A stretch of 64,000 bases of DNA from CAILHX01 sp046155285 (GCA_046155285.1 JBJXEA010000016.1:1-64000), one strand, 5' to 3'. Positions 36,739-45,523 are shown, counted from the first letter of the stretch. A program made the numbers and translations. Notes: generated by a model not told the origin, from the sequence alone.

Positions 36739-37139
36739 TGCATCTACTCGACACCAACGTCTGCATTGGCTTTTTGAATGGCAGCAACGACAACATTTTG
36801 CGCCAATTCCAATCACACAACCCAAGCGAGTTAACCCTGTGCAGCGTAGTGAAAGCAGAGCTTCTGTTTGGTGCAAGAAACAGCCAAAGGGTCGAGCAAA
36901 ATCTGCAACGCCTCAAATCTTTTTTTGCGCCGACCAGCAGTCTGTTTTTTGACGACAACGCGGCAGAGCACTATGCACTTATCCGCGCTGACTTACAAAT
37001 GCAAGGCAAACTCATAGGCGAAAATGACCTGATGATTGCCGCCATTGCCCGCGCCAACGATGCAGTTTTGGTGACGCACAATACCCGTGAGTTTAGCCGT
37101 GTGATGGGGTTGCGGTTGGAAGATTGGGAAACTCCATGA
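36738..37139 (+). CDS. VapC-type PIN-domain toxin
   Basis: 133 residues. PIN-domain acidic residues are visible: Asp5 in HLLDTNVCIG, Glu in VKAELLFGAR, and Asp in GENDLMIAAIA with a following Asn in THNTREF. It is an RNase toxin, often cutting initiator tRNA or rRNA in relatives. The open frame extends upstream to 36672, but the ATG at 36738 is the coupled start. It overlaps the Gre-factor gene by 4 bases. Confidence 0.92.
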   Translation: MHLLDTNVCIGFLNGSNDNILRQFQSHNPSELTLCSVVKAELLFGARNSQRVEQNLQRLKSFFAPTSSLFFDDNAAEHYALIRADLQMQGKLIGENDLMIAAIARANDAVLVTHNTREFSRVMGLRLEDWETP

Positions 37140-37639
37140 GCCGCGCCTTCCTCAACGAAGACAAATTCGCCGAATCAGGTGACGAGCTAGTCGAGCGCCC
37201 TGTCAGCGCTCAAGCTAACTACGTCACGGCGACTGGATTCCAGCTATTGCAAGACGCGGCAGAGACCCTCACAGCCTTGCGTGGCGAGCTGATAAAACAA
37301 AAAGACGACGCTTTTGCCAAGCAGAAAAAAGCGGAAGTGGAGCGCGATTTACGCTATTATTCGGCGCGGTTGGAGAGCGCTGTGGTGGTGGACACCAGCA
37401 CTCATCCGCAGAATGAAATTCGCTTTGGGGCGGTAGTCGGGGTGGAAGATGAAGACGGGCAATTACTCGAATTCACCATCGTGGGCGAAGACGAAGCCGA
37501 CATCGCGCAACATAAAGTAAGCTGGGCTTCTCCGCTGGCCAAGGCGCTGATAGGGCATAAGGTTGGCGATAGCGTCAATTGGAAGCGCCCCGCAGGTGCC
37601 ATGAATCTGGAAATCACGACTATTCGTTATTCGTCTTGA
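37136..37639 (+). CDS. GreA/GreB-family transcript cleavage factor-like protein
   Basis: 167 residues from MSRAFLNEDKFAESG. The C-terminal FKBP-like Gre domain is clear (IRFGAVVGVEDEDGQLLEFTIVGEDEAD, WASPLAKALIGHKVGDSV). The N-terminal coiled coil is present but diverges from GreA/GreB, and the acidic tip is replaced by a segment with Lys/Asp residues. Such proteins bind the RNA polymerase secondary channel; whether this one stimulates cleavage is uncertain. It starts inside the vapC-like stop codon, so it is coupled to a toxin gene. Confidence 0.85.
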   Translation: MSRAFLNEDKFAESGDELVERPVSAQANYVTATGFQLLQDAAETLTALRGELIKQKDDAFAKQKKAEVERDLRYYSARLESAVVVDTSTHPQNEIRFGAVVGVEDEDGQLLEFTIVGEDEADIAQHKVSWASPLAKALIGHKVGDSVNWKRPAGAMNLEITTIRYSS

Positions 37640-37651
37640 TTGAAAAAACTT

Positions 37652-37752
37652 ACCACCCCGGCGCTTTCGCGCCACCCCTCCTCGACGAGGAGGGGATTGT
37701 GCTTACTCCCCTCCTTTCCAAGGAAGGGTCGCGGCTTGCGGCGGGGGTGGTT
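37652..37752. repeat. About 100-bp palindromic element, second copy
   Basis: Ends accaccccggcgc and gcgggggtggt with an inner cctcctcgacgaggagg palindrome. It is the same family as 16656-16756 and 61999-62127. It fills the gap between the Gre-like and ABC-F genes. Confidence 0.8.
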
Positions 37753-37789
37753 ATCTCTGCCCTACTCATTTGTAATTTAAGGAATTATC

Positions 37790-39385
37790 TTGCTCATCAC
37801 CAGTAATCTCACCATCCAGTTTGGCGCTAAGCCTTTGTTTGAAAACGTCTCCGTCAAGTTTGGCGATGGCAACCGCTACGGCCTCATCGGCGCTAACGGT
37901 TGCGGCAAAACTACTTTCATGAAGATATTGGCGGGAGTGCAAGAACCCTCTTCCGGCAACGTGTCGCTGGATAACCACGAGCGCATGGCGTGGTTGAAGC
38001 AAGACCAGTTTGCCTATGAAGATATGCGCGTGCTGGATGTGGTGATGATGGGGCATGAGCAGATGTGGAGCGCGATGCAGGAACGCGATGCGATTTACGC
38101 CAATCTGGAAGCCAGCGAAGACGACTATATGAGGGCCGCCGAGCTGGAGACACACTTTGCCGAATACGACGGCTATACGGCAGAAGCGCGTGCCGGCGAG
38201 TTGCTGCACGGCGTGGGCATTCCCATTGCACAGCACAATGGGCCGATGAGCGCAATTGCGCCGGGCTGGAAGCTGCGCGTGCTGCTGGTGCAAGCGCTGT
38301 TTGCCAATCCTGAAATCCTGCTGCTGGACGAACCCACCAACAACCTCGACATCAACACCATCCGCTGGCTGGAAGACATCCTTAACAACCGCGATTGCAC
38401 GATGGTGATTATTTCTCACGACCGCCACTTTTTGAACCAAGTGTGCACGCACATGGCAGACATGGACTACGGCAAATTGACCGTGTATCCCGGCAATTAC
38501 GACGACTACATGGAAGCCTCCACCCTCGCCCGCAGCCAACAATCACGGGATAACGCCAAGGCCAAACAGCAGATTTCTGACTTGCAGGAGTTCGTGCGCC
38601 GCTTTTCGGCCAACGCCTCCAAAGCGCGCCAAGCCACCTCGCGCGCCAAACAGATAGACAAGATCAAGGTAGAAGACATCAAGCCTTCCAGCCGCCAGTA
38701 TCCCTTCATCCGCTTTGAATATGACGAGCGTGAAAAGCTGCACAGACAAGCGGTGGAAACCAGCAAGCTCACCAAGGGCTATGACCGCAAGCTGTTTTCC
38801 AGTCTGGATATACGCATAGAAGCCGGCGAACGTGTCGCCATCATCGGCGAAAACGGCATAGGCAAAACCACGCTGCTGCGCTGCTTGGCGAATGACCTAA
38901 AGCCAGACCACGGCACGGTAAAATGGGCTGAAAAGGCCACCATAGGCTATTTCGCCCAAGACCATGCAGCAGAATTTGAAGCCGACAACACCTTGGACGA
39001 ATGGATGCAGCAATGGACGCGCGCCACCGACGACGACCAAGTGCTACGCAGCATGTTGGGGCGCTTGCTGTTCTCCGGCGACGACATCAAGAAACCAGTG
39101 CGCGTGCTGTCCGGCGGTGAAAAAGGGCGCATGTTGTTCGGCAAATTGATGTTGGCGAAAACCAATGTGCTGCTGATGGATGAACCTACCAACCATATGG
39201 ATATGGAATCTATTGAGTCGCTGAATACCGCGCTGGAAAAATACAAGGGAACACTGATATTTGTGAGCCACGACCGCGAATTTGTGGCCTCGCTGGCGAC
39301 GCGAATTTTGGAAATTCGTGAGGATACGGTGATTGATTACACTGGAAATTATGAGGAATATCTGGCGAGCCAGTTGGAAGGCTAA
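37790..39385 (+). CDS. ABC-F family ATPase (YbiT-like)
   Basis: 531 residues from a TTG start with aagga upstream. It has two ABC ATPase domains and no membrane segment. Domain 1 has GANGCGKTT, the atypical signature APGWKLRV seen in YbiT and LLLDEPTNNLD. Domain 2 has GENGIGKTT, LSGGEKGR and LLMDEPTNHMD. Between them is the charged P-site tRNA-interaction motif linker (about residues 245-300). ABC-F proteins act on ribosomes; YbiT's exact role is not settled. Confidence 0.93.
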   Translation: MLITSNLTIQFGAKPLFENVSVKFGDGNRYGLIGANGCGKTTFMKILAGVQEPSSGNVSLDNHERMAWLKQDQFAYEDMRVLDVVMMGHEQMWSAMQERDAIYANLEASEDDYMRAAELETHFAEYDGYTAEARAGELLHGVGIPIAQHNGPMSAIAPGWKLRVLLVQALFANPEILLLDEPTNNLDINTIRWLEDILNNRDCTMVIISHDRHFLNQVCTHMADMDYGKLTVYPGNYDDYMEASTLARSQQSRDNAKAKQQISDLQEFVRRFSANASKARQATSRAKQIDKIKVEDIKPSSRQYPFIRFEYDEREKLHRQAVETSKLTKGYDRKLFSSLDIRIEAGERVAIIGENGIGKTTLLRCLANDLKPDHGTVKWAEKATIGYFAQDHAAEFEADNTLDEWMQQWTRATDDDQVLRSMLGRLLFSGDDIKKPVRVLSGGEKGRMLFGKLMLAKTNVLLMDEPTNHMDMESIESLNTALEKYKGTLIFVSHDREFVASLATRILEIREDTVIDYTGNYEEYLASQLEG

Positions 39386-39395
39386 CCTCACCAAC

Positions 39396-39421
39396 GTCAT
39401 TCCAGCTTTCGCTGGAATGAC
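39396..39421. repeat. Short palindrome gtcattccag...ctggaatgac
   Basis: A 26-base near-perfect hairpin after the ABC-F gene. It is the short form of the gtcattcc elements elsewhere in the window and may terminate transcription weakly. Confidence 0.7.
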
Positions 39422-39434
39422 GAACTTAAAGCCG

Positions 39435-39650
39435 TTAATAATCGGCGGAGCGCCCTGTCGAATACCCCTGCGGCAAATCCTCCTGATTCTGCCCACAATC
39501 CTGACAGTGATGATCCTCCATGGTAGGAGAATAAATCAGGTGTTCGCCCCCACAAAACCGGCAATGCAGCACCGGTGAGGTTTCTTTGAGCTTAGCATCA
39601 TGATGTTCATGCGCCACTTTACTGCTTCCCAACGCGTATTTGTTATCCAT
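39435..39650 (-). CDS. Small zinc-ribbon-like protein, unknown function
   Basis: 71 residues from MDNKYALGSSK. A GGAGG just upstream of 39650 decides this start. Two CxxC pairs (LHCRFCGG and HHCQDCGQ, 15-20 residues apart) form a likely zinc ribbon. It ends with DLPQGYSTGRSADY. A decayed copy of its C-terminus lies at 57287-57357. Function is unknown. Confidence 0.75.
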   Translation of the reverse strand: MDNKYALGSSKVAHEHHDAKLKETSPVLHCRFCGGEHLIYSPTMEDHHCQDCGQNQEDLPQGYSTGRSADY

Positions 39651-39758
39651 GGCAACCTCCATAGTTAAGCTATGCTTAAGATAGCAAATTTAGCGCTGTT
39701 TGGTCATCATATTTTGTTACAAGCGTGAGAACACCCTTCCCGACCAAGCAATCAAAAA

Positions 39759-40049
39759 TCATGACCCGCGCTTAAAGCTTTCCCAACGATAACGCGCCCA
39801 ATAATAGGCATCCATAACCGCGAGGGTATAAATAAAAATCCCACCTGAAAACTTGCCTATCAACGAGATTCCCGGCGCTGCCATGTTAAAAGTAATCACG
39901 CCCAGTATGAGCATAAAAAACAGCATCATCAACCCGCGTGATGTCGAGCCATTCAACACCTGCCCCATCCCCGGCAGCAATATGGCGATGAGCAGCACAG
40001 TGTGCGGAGCCAGTGGAGGCTTGATAGGTTTTTCAGTGGGGTTTGTCAT
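39759..40049 (-). CDS. Small membrane protein, unknown function
   Basis: 96 residues from MTNPTEKP (40049). Two to three hydrophobic helices are seen (HTVLLIAILLPGMGQVL, GLMMLFFMLILGVI and GGIFIYTLAVMDAYYWA), followed by a basic end. The first contains the GxGQ turn often seen in small TM2-like proteins. It overlaps the upstream gene by 17 bases and is the last gene of that pair. Confidence 0.75.
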   Translation of the reverse strand: MTNPTEKPIKPPLAPHTVLLIAILLPGMGQVLNGSTSRGLMMLFFMLILGVITFNMAAPGISLIGKFSGGIFIYTLAVMDAYYWARYRWESFKRGS

Positions 40050-40719
40050 TATTAGTGACTCCTTGCAAATCACGATTTATGGCACTAGCGCAATCTAACA
40101 TGGCTTGCAGCATACTGGAAGGTAAGGACTCGTGATCAAAATTAGCGGCGCGTAACAACAGGTATTCGCCGCGTTCTGCCTGTTTCGCTTGATAGGTCAG
40201 TCGCACGGCTTTAGGGGTCACCAACAGCTCTTTTGCTTTGTCATCGCGGAAAAATACACGCACATGAGCATCCAGCGCTGGCAAGTCAGGCGGCACATCC
40301 TGTGTGCGATAAGTGGCGTGGTTAGGCCAGTCTGGCAAGGGCTGCACCTTCCCATTCCAATCCCACGAAGGGCTATAAAACTCGGTATTTTGTGGGCGCA
40401 CCAGTATATCCAGCGAACCTTTAATCGGCCTGTGCGCTTCTGCCACGACGTGCAGCCAGAGCGAAGGAATTTTACGCATGGTCATGTGATCCTCTTCCAG
40501 CATCACGCGCATTCGGCAGCCTTGAAAATTGCCTTCCAGCTTGGCGTAACCGGCCTCATTGAGACTCAATACTGGGTTTTGCAACAGACTCACGCAGTCA
40601 TCCAGCAATTTTGCCCGTCCAGTTTGCGTCTTGCGATGATGGCTGTGATACATCCACCACAACACCGCACAAAATGCCGCTGCTAGGCTCAGTTGAGCAA
40701 TATGCATAAAATGTCCCAT
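40033..40719 (-). CDS. Membrane-anchored protein, unknown function
   Basis: 228 residues. One N-terminal transmembrane helix (AQLSLAAAFCAVLWWMY) is followed by a His/Lys-rich turn and a soluble domain of about 195 residues facing the cytoplasm by the positive-inside rule. No domain is recognised; it reads as mixed alpha/beta with several Trp and Pro (YSPSWDWNGKVQPLPDWPNH). It lies downstream of the permease and a hairpin, same strand, and is coupled to the small membrane protein after it. Confidence 0.7.
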   Translation of the reverse strand: MGHFMHIAQLSLAAAFCAVLWWMYHSHHRKTQTGRAKLLDDCVSLLQNPVLSLNEAGYAKLEGNFQGCRMRVMLEEDHMTMRKIPSLWLHVVAEAHRPIKGSLDILVRPQNTEFYSPSWDWNGKVQPLPDWPNHATYRTQDVPPDLPALDAHVRVFFRDDKAKELLVTPKAVRLTYQAKQAERGEYLLLRAANFDHESLPSSMLQAMLDCASAINRDLQGVTNNDKPH

Positions 40720-40724
40720 AAACA

Positions 40725-40757
40725 GAAGGGCAGGCTGATGTTGCTGGCCTGCCCTTC
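40725..40757 (-). terminator. Hairpin after the permease gene
   Basis: A perfect 11-bp stem gaagggcaggc/gcctgcccttc with an 11-base loop, 24 bases after the permease stop. The T-run is poor, so it may be an attenuator or mRNA-stability element rather than a full terminator. Confidence 0.6.
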
Positions 40758-40780
40758 CGCACTACATTAAAGACAACGAC

Positions 40781-42175
40781 TCAATAGCCTTTAGGTCTAG
40801 GCCACGGCATCGTGAACTGATCGCCGCGTTTGACAAACTTGTAACGGCGCACCGTAAACCACACCGAAGCCACGATATAGAAGCCCATGATGGACAACAA
40901 AGTCGAGCCATAACCGAGGAAGGTTGCAAAATACACCGAGACGCAAAGCGCGAACAGGGTAATCGCCGGAAACGGATGGAAGGGGTGAATATATCCACGT
41001 TTGATACTGCCCAAAGGCCACATTTTGCGGAACTTCACCATATTGATGGACATGAAGGTGTAACCCAACAAGCCCGACAAAATGGAGAAGGTAATCACTT
41101 GATCCAGCAGCCCGGTGAACGCGAATGAAACCGCAATCGGGATGAGGAAAATGATGGCGCGGTAAGGCGTGCGGTACTTGGGATGGATGGCACCAAAGAA
41201 GCTAGGCATATAGCGGTCACGCCCTAAGGAGAACCATGCGCGCGAGGCATCGTTGATACAACCATTAGCAGAAGCTACCGCAGAGAAAATGGTGGCAACA
41301 AACAGTAATATCTGCAGATTAGTATTGCCCACCAGCGTTGCGGCATCGTACAGAGGCGTAATAGCTTGACCCAGATATTGCCAAGGCATAAGACCGGTAG
41401 AGATGAACCACGTCAGGGTAGCTGCCACCAGCAAAGTCATCATACCGCCCATAGTGCCTAGCGGTATTGAACGGCCTGCCGAACGAACTTCTTCTGCCGC
41501 TTGACAGGTACCTTCGATGCCAAGGTAGTACCACATCCCGAACTGGAACGAGGCGATTACCCCTATCCAGCCATAAGGCAAGTCGGTCAGCAGCTCCTTG
41601 TGCTTAAGGATGGCGCCTGGATTCATAGGATCAACGCCGATGAACAGAATGAGAATAGACAGGAAAGCTATCAAGGTGATGACAAAATTCACCGTCAGCG
41701 TCATGAACACGCCTCGGTAATTGAGCCAAGCAAGGAAAGCGATGGTCAGTACGATGAACGGCTTAGTATCCAACCCGCTGTAACCCAGCGTCTCGGCACC
41801 AGTTTTCATCAGGTCGCCAATCACCAGCGCATTCGCCGCCTCCAGCATGGTATAGGCCATGACTAGATATAAGCCGACGTTGAATGCCATCAGCGGCCCG
41901 ATGATGTGCTTAGCTTGGGTATATTGCCCCCCTGCCGCCGCCACCGTCGAAGTCACTTCGGAATCTATCATCGCCACACAGGTGTACAGCAAGCCTATCA
42001 CCCAGCAGGCAATCAGCGAGCCGTAAGCGCCACCCTTGGCCACCGAGAAATTCCACCCCATAAATTCGCCAACCAGCACGATGCCCACCCCCAACGCCCA
42101 AATGTGGAAAGGGTTTAGTACTTTCAGCATTGCTATGCGCTCAGAACCGGCAGCGCTTGTTGATGCATTACTCAT
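40781..42175 (-). CDS. APC-superfamily amine/amino-acid permease
   Basis: 464 residues with about 12 hydrophobic helices. The start region has LNPFHIWALGVGIVLVGEF and GWNFSVAKGGAYG, resembling the ethanolamine permease (EAT) branch of the APC family. The substrate is not readable from sequence. Because it is at the end of the NMG methylamine cluster, it may carry methylamine, N-methylglutamate or an amino acid, but that is inference. It is preceded on the same strand by three small membrane-protein genes at gaps of 15-37 bases. RBS GGGAG is present. Confidence 0.85.
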   Translation of the reverse strand: MSNASTSAAGSERIAMLKVLNPFHIWALGVGIVLVGEFMGWNFSVAKGGAYGSLIACWVIGLLYTCVAMIDSEVTSTVAAAGGQYTQAKHIIGPLMAFNVGLYLVMAYTMLEAANALVIGDLMKTGAETLGYSGLDTKPFIVLTIAFLAWLNYRGVFMTLTVNFVITLIAFLSILILFIGVDPMNPGAILKHKELLTDLPYGWIGVIASFQFGMWYYLGIEGTCQAAEEVRSAGRSIPLGTMGGMMTLLVAATLTWFISTGLMPWQYLGQAITPLYDAATLVGNTNLQILLFVATIFSAVASANGCINDASRAWFSLGRDRYMPSFFGAIHPKYRTPYRAIIFLIPIAVSFAFTGLLDQVITFSILSGLLGYTFMSINMVKFRKMWPLGSIKRGYIHPFHPFPAITLFALCVSVYFATFLGYGSTLLSIMGFYIVASVWFTVRRYKFVKRGDQFTMPWPRPKGY

Positions 42176-42190
42176 GTCAACTCCCTTCGA

Positions 42191-42346
42191 TTATTGTCCC
42201 GTCAGCTCTTCCGCACCTTCGCGCGAACTCATCAGGTATTCTTCGTCATATTGCTTGCTCACGCTCATCGCGTCAGCCAGCATCCAAAGCAGCATCAGGG
42301 CGGACAGTCCCCAAGCCGCGTAACTCAATAATTGCCAGAAATTCAT
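42191..42346 (-). CDS. 51-residue single-pass membrane protein
   Basis: Short gene with AAGGAG before ATG 42346. The first 26 residues (MNFWQLLSYAAWGLSALMLL and on to WMLADAM) form one transmembrane helix. The soluble tail is acidic (KQYDEEYLMSSREGAEEL). It is placed 15 bases upstream of the permease start. It resembles small accessory subunits of transporters in size and placement, but no family is recognised. Confidence 0.75.
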   Translation of the reverse strand: MNFWQLLSYAAWGLSALMLLWMLADAMSVSKQYDEEYLMSSREGAEELTGQ

Positions 42347-42375
42347 GTTCAATTCTCCTTGAATGTGCGGAAAGA

Positions 42376-42756
42376 CTATTTGTCACCAAATTTTTCAGAA
42401 ATCACTTCTCGATACTCTTTATCAGAGACTTTGAGCATGAACACGAAATAAGCAATGATGATGCCCGCGGTGAGCAGCAACATCATTGGGTCTATGGTGT
42501 AGTCAAACTTTGAGTTGATGAGTGCTGCGGCTTTTTCTGCGTCATAACCCAGCTTGACCCATTGCTCTTGCACTACGGGTGAGAGTTGTAAAGATTCCCA
42601 GGTGGGTTTGGGAGCGTTTGCAGCGGCATCAGCAGCCGCATCGGCTTTCAGCAACAGCGGGATATAAAGACTGACGTACACCAACACCAGAATGAAAACA
42701 CTATCAATAATCTGGCCTATCCCACTTTGTTTTTCGGGTATATATTCTTTTGCCAT
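42376..42756 (-). CDS. Small membrane protein with two helices, unknown function
   Basis: 126 residues with a strong AAGGAGGAGG. The first helix is at about 15-36 (IIDSVFILVLVYVSLYIPLLL). Then comes an Ala/Pro-rich loop of about 50 residues (ADAAADAAANAPKP), a second helix at about 90-110 (MMLLLTAGIIIAYFVFML) and a charged end. The central loop has a short helical segment (SPVVQEQWVKLGYDAEKAAAL). No family is recognised. It lies in the four-gene set with the permease. Confidence 0.8.
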   Translation of the reverse strand: MAKEYIPEKQSGIGQIIDSVFILVLVYVSLYIPLLLKADAAADAAANAPKPTWESLQLSPVVQEQWVKLGYDAEKAAALINSKFDYTIDPMMLLLTAGIIIAYFVFMLKVSDKEYREVISEKFGDK

Positions 42757-42783
42757 TTCAACCTCCTCCTTAAACGATGATGG

Positions 42784-43077
42784 TTATTTTTTTGCAAGCG
42801 CTTTATTGGCATCAAGATGCTTGATGTCGAGTCCGTAGATGAACTCTTTATCTTCCTTGTAATGACTGGTCATGGCCAGCACTGAAGCGGTGTTGTAAAG
42901 CACCAGCACGCCGCTACTCACATACAGCGCCAGACGGATATTGGGATCTTGAATAATGCCCAAAATACTCACCAGCACAAAGGCCACCGATGCCCAAAGC
43001 AGCACCACATCCACCCACGCCATGACACAATCCTGCACGTACATCTTGTGTATTCGTGACTCCATACTCTCACTCAT
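42784..43077 (-). CDS. Small membrane protein with two helices, first gene of the permease set
   Basis: 97 residues with AGGAGG about eight bases before ATG 43077. It has an amphipathic N-terminus (SMESRIHKMYVQDC), then two hydrophobic helices (VMAWVDVVLLWASVAFVLVS and IRLALYVSSGVLVLYNTASV) and a charged tail. It has no recognised domain. It is separated from mgsC by a 293-base gap containing a terminator, so the permease set probably has its own promoter. Confidence 0.8.
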   Translation of the reverse strand: MSESMESRIHKMYVQDCVMAWVDVVLLWASVAFVLVSILGIIQDPNIRLALYVSSGVLVLYNTASVLAMTSHYKEDKEFIYGLDIKHLDANKALAKK

Positions 43078-43330
43078 TTCCTACCCTCCTCTTTTAGTTA
43101 ATTAACTGCAAACGTATGTAAATCGCATTCACGAGCCACATACGGACTAACAAAAACCGGAAATTCAGATAAATCAGAAAAGCACTACTGACGCAGTGTG
43201 CGCCTATCAACAGACAAAGAAAAGGGGGTGAGTGATAGCGTATCTTGCAGAATAATTAATAACATCTCACCACATGCGTAGTGGACAAATGTATTCTTGT
43301 TCTGGTGATCGCGCATAGCACTAACCCCCT

Positions 43331-43351
43331 TCAAAACCGACTCAAGGTCGG
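43331..43351 (-). terminator. Terminator after mgsC
   Basis: Stem ccgac/gtcgg with a 5-base loop (43337-43351), followed on the minus strand by TTTTGA, 20 bases past the mgsC stop. The remaining spacer to 43078 holds no gene or clear promoter that I can name, only a strong ribosome site for the next gene. Confidence 0.65.
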
Positions 43352-43370
43352 AGAGATTGAAACAGTTTAA

Positions 43371-44696
43371 TTAGAAACCAGTCACTCCCGGAATCCATCC
43401 AGTCCCAGCCAACGGCACTTTCGCCATGGCAGCGGCTTCAATAGTCAACGCCACCAAATCTTCCGGCTCCAAGTTATGCAGATGCGATTTTCCGCAAGCA
43501 CGGGCGATGACTTGCGCTTCCATAGTCAACACCGACAAATAGTTGGCCAAACGATGCCCCGCTTTTACTGGGTCTAAGCGCTGCATCAACTCAGGATCTT
43601 GCGTGGTGATGCCCGCCGGATCGCGGCCTTCATGCCAATCGTCATAAGCGCCAGCAGTCGTTCCCAGCGCGTTGTATTCGGCCTCCAGATGCGGGTCGTT
43701 ATCGCCCAGCGCCACCAGCGCGGCAGTGCCAATCGCCACAGCATCTGCCCCTAGCGCCAAGGCTTTGGCCACGTCAGCACCATTGCGGATGCCGCCGGAG
43801 ACGATCAACTGCACTTTACGATGCATGCCCAAATCTTGCAGCGCTTGCACCGCGGGGCGTATCGCCGCCAAAATGGGAATGCCTACGTGTTCGATGAACA
43901 CTTCCTGAGTGGCAGCGGTGCCGCCTTGCATGCCGTCCAGCACCACCACGTCCGCACCCGCCTTCACCGCCAGCGCCACGTCAAAATAAGGTCGTGTCGC
44001 GCCTATCTTGACGTAGATTGGTTTCTCCCAATCAGTAATCTCGCGCAGTTCGTTTATCTTGATTTCCAAATCATCCGGCCCAGTCCAGTCTGGGTGACGG
44101 CACGCTGAGCGCTGGTCTATGCCCTTGGGCAAACAGCGCATTTTGGCCACGCGATCGCTGATTTTTTGCCCCAGCAACATACCGCCGCCGCCGGGTTTTG
44201 CACCTTGGCCAATGACCACTTCGATAGCATCGGCCTTGCGTAAATCGTCAGGATTCATGCCATAGCGCGAGGGCAAGTATTGATACACCAGAATCTTGGA
44301 CTGCCCACGTTCTTCCGGCGTCATGCCACCATCGCCGGTGGTGGTGCTAGTACCCACTGCGCTAGCACCGCGCCCCAAAGCCTCTTTGGCGTTTGCGGAC
44401 AATGCACCAAAACTCATGCCGGCGATGGTCACCGGCGTTTTCAGGTGTATGGGTTTCTTGGCGAAACGGTCGCCTAGAATGACATCCGTTCCGCATTTTT
44501 CACGATAACCCTCGAGCGGATAGCGACTGACCGATGCACCCAGAAACAGCAAATCGTCGAAATGCGGCAGCTTGCGCTTGGTGCCTGCGCCACGGATGTC
44601 ATATATGCCGGTGGCCGCCGCACGGCGGATTTCGGACAGGGTGTGCGGGTCGAAAGTCGCTGAAAAACGCGGTAGGGTTTGTGGTGTTTTGTCCAT
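43371..44696 (-). CDS. mgsC: N-methylglutamate synthase subunit C (FMN-binding glutamate-synthase-like)
   Basis: 441 residues of the GltS FMN-binding domain: the SPTTGDGG-type substrate motif (STTTGDGGMTPEERGQ), GQGAKPGGGGMLLGQKI, then VVLDGMQGGTAATQE and SGGIRNGADVAKALALGADAVAIGTAAL. Cysteines for a 3Fe-4S-like site are in the MRCLPKGIDQRSACRHPDW segment. With MgsA and MgsB it forms N-methylglutamate from gamma-glutamylmethylamide and 2-oxoglutarate, releasing an amide or using reductant as in the family. It follows mgsB after a 134-base gap filled by a repeat. Confidence 0.93.
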   Translation of the reverse strand: MDKTPQTLPRFSATFDPHTLSEIRRAAATGIYDIRGAGTKRKLPHFDDLLFLGASVSRYPLEGYREKCGTDVILGDRFAKKPIHLKTPVTIAGMSFGALSANAKEALGRGASAVGTSTTTGDGGMTPEERGQSKILVYQYLPSRYGMNPDDLRKADAIEVVIGQGAKPGGGGMLLGQKISDRVAKMRCLPKGIDQRSACRHPDWTGPDDLEIKINELREITDWEKPIYVKIGATRPYFDVALAVKAGADVVVLDGMQGGTAATQEVFIEHVGIPILAAIRPAVQALQDLGMHRKVQLIVSGGIRNGADVAKALALGADAVAIGTAALVALGDNDPHLEAEYNALGTTAGAYDDWHEGRDPAGITTQDPELMQRLDPVKAGHRLANYLSVLTMEAQVIARACGKSHLHNLEPEDLVALTIEAAAMAKVPLAGTGWIPGVTGF

Positions 44697-44725
44697 GATG
44701 GATACCTCTAAAAATGGTTTAAATC

Positions 44726-44828
44726 GTCATTCCCGCGTAGGCGGGAATCCAGTCAAATTTCAACGAAGTCATTTGCGTCTGTATGCCAGTCGGCTGCTTG
44801 GCTGGATTCCCGCCTCCGCGGGAATGAC
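44726..44828. repeat. Inverted repeat between mgsB and mgsC
   Basis: Same arms as the element at 29325-29427 (gtcattcccgcgtaggcggg / cgcggg-aatgac) with a different centre. It begins two bases after the mgsB stop codon, so it sits inside the operon without damaging either gene. Confidence 0.85.
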
Positions 44829-44830
44829 GG

Positions 44831-45523
44831 CTAATAAGCGCCTGCATTATCAACATGAAAATTATACAAAGTGCGAGCAGAACCGTAGCGCTTGAAGCTG
44901 TCAGGGGCTACGTCGACGTGGCCGGATTTAGCCAGCAAATCCACTAGAATCTTGCGATCTTCGGCATCCATAGGCTTTTCTTCGCAGTCTGCACCCAAGC
45001 TTTTTACCTTGCCGCGCACGAAAATACGCGCTTCATACAGTGAATCCCCCAGCGCTTCACCGGCATCGCCCAAAACCACCAAATTACCCGCTTGCGCCAT
45101 GAAGGCAGAAAAGCTGCCGACTGAACCACCGACTACGATGTCAGCGCCTTTCAGCGAAATAGCGCAACGCAAACCCGCGTCACCATCAATCACCAGCAGG
45201 CCGCCATTGGCAGTCGCACCCGCAGCATTCGAGGCAAAGCCTTTGATATGCACCATGCCGGACATCATGTTTTCCGCCACGCCGCTACCCGCACTGCCTT
45301 CAATCGTGACTTTGGCGATTTGGTTCATGCCCGCCGCGTAATAACCGGCGTGGCCTTTGATGGTGACGTTAACATCAGCCTTCAATCCCGCAGCAATGCT
45401 ATGTGCGCCGTTGGGGTTTTCGATGATGACGGCCTTGCCATTCAGCCCAGCCGCGTCCCCGTGCAAAAGCTGGTTCACTTCGCGCAAAGGTTTCTTGTCT
45501 AGATCAAAAGTTAGAGTTTCCAT
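44831..45523 (-). CDS. mgsB: N-methylglutamate synthase subunit B (GXGXG domain)
   Basis: 230 residues, repeated GxxGxxxG turns of a right-handed beta-helix (IKGHAGYYAAGMNQIAK, IEGSAGSGVAENMMSG, VGGSVGSFSAFMAQAG, LGDAGEALGDSL). This is the C-terminal domain of glutamate synthase encoded separately, and the same fold as FhcC in this window. It overlaps mgsA by 13 bases. Confidence 0.93.
   Translation of the reverse strand: METLTFDLDKKPLREVNQLLHGDAAGLNGKAVIIENPNGAHSIAAGLKADVNVTIKGHAGYYAAGMNQIAKVTIEGSAGSGVAENMMSGMVHIKGFASNAAGATANGGLLVIDGDAGLRCAISLKGADIVVGGSVGSFSAFMAQAGNLVVLGDAGEALGDSLYEARIFVRGKVKSLGADCEEKPMDAEDRKILVDLLAKSGHVDVAPDSFKRYGSARTLYNFHVDNAGAY

Noticed and set aside
43078..43330. Possible sigma-54 promoter upstream of the small membrane-protein genes (GG...GC pair)
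   Set aside because: The GG and GC are nine rather than ten bases apart and the flanks do not match the consensus.
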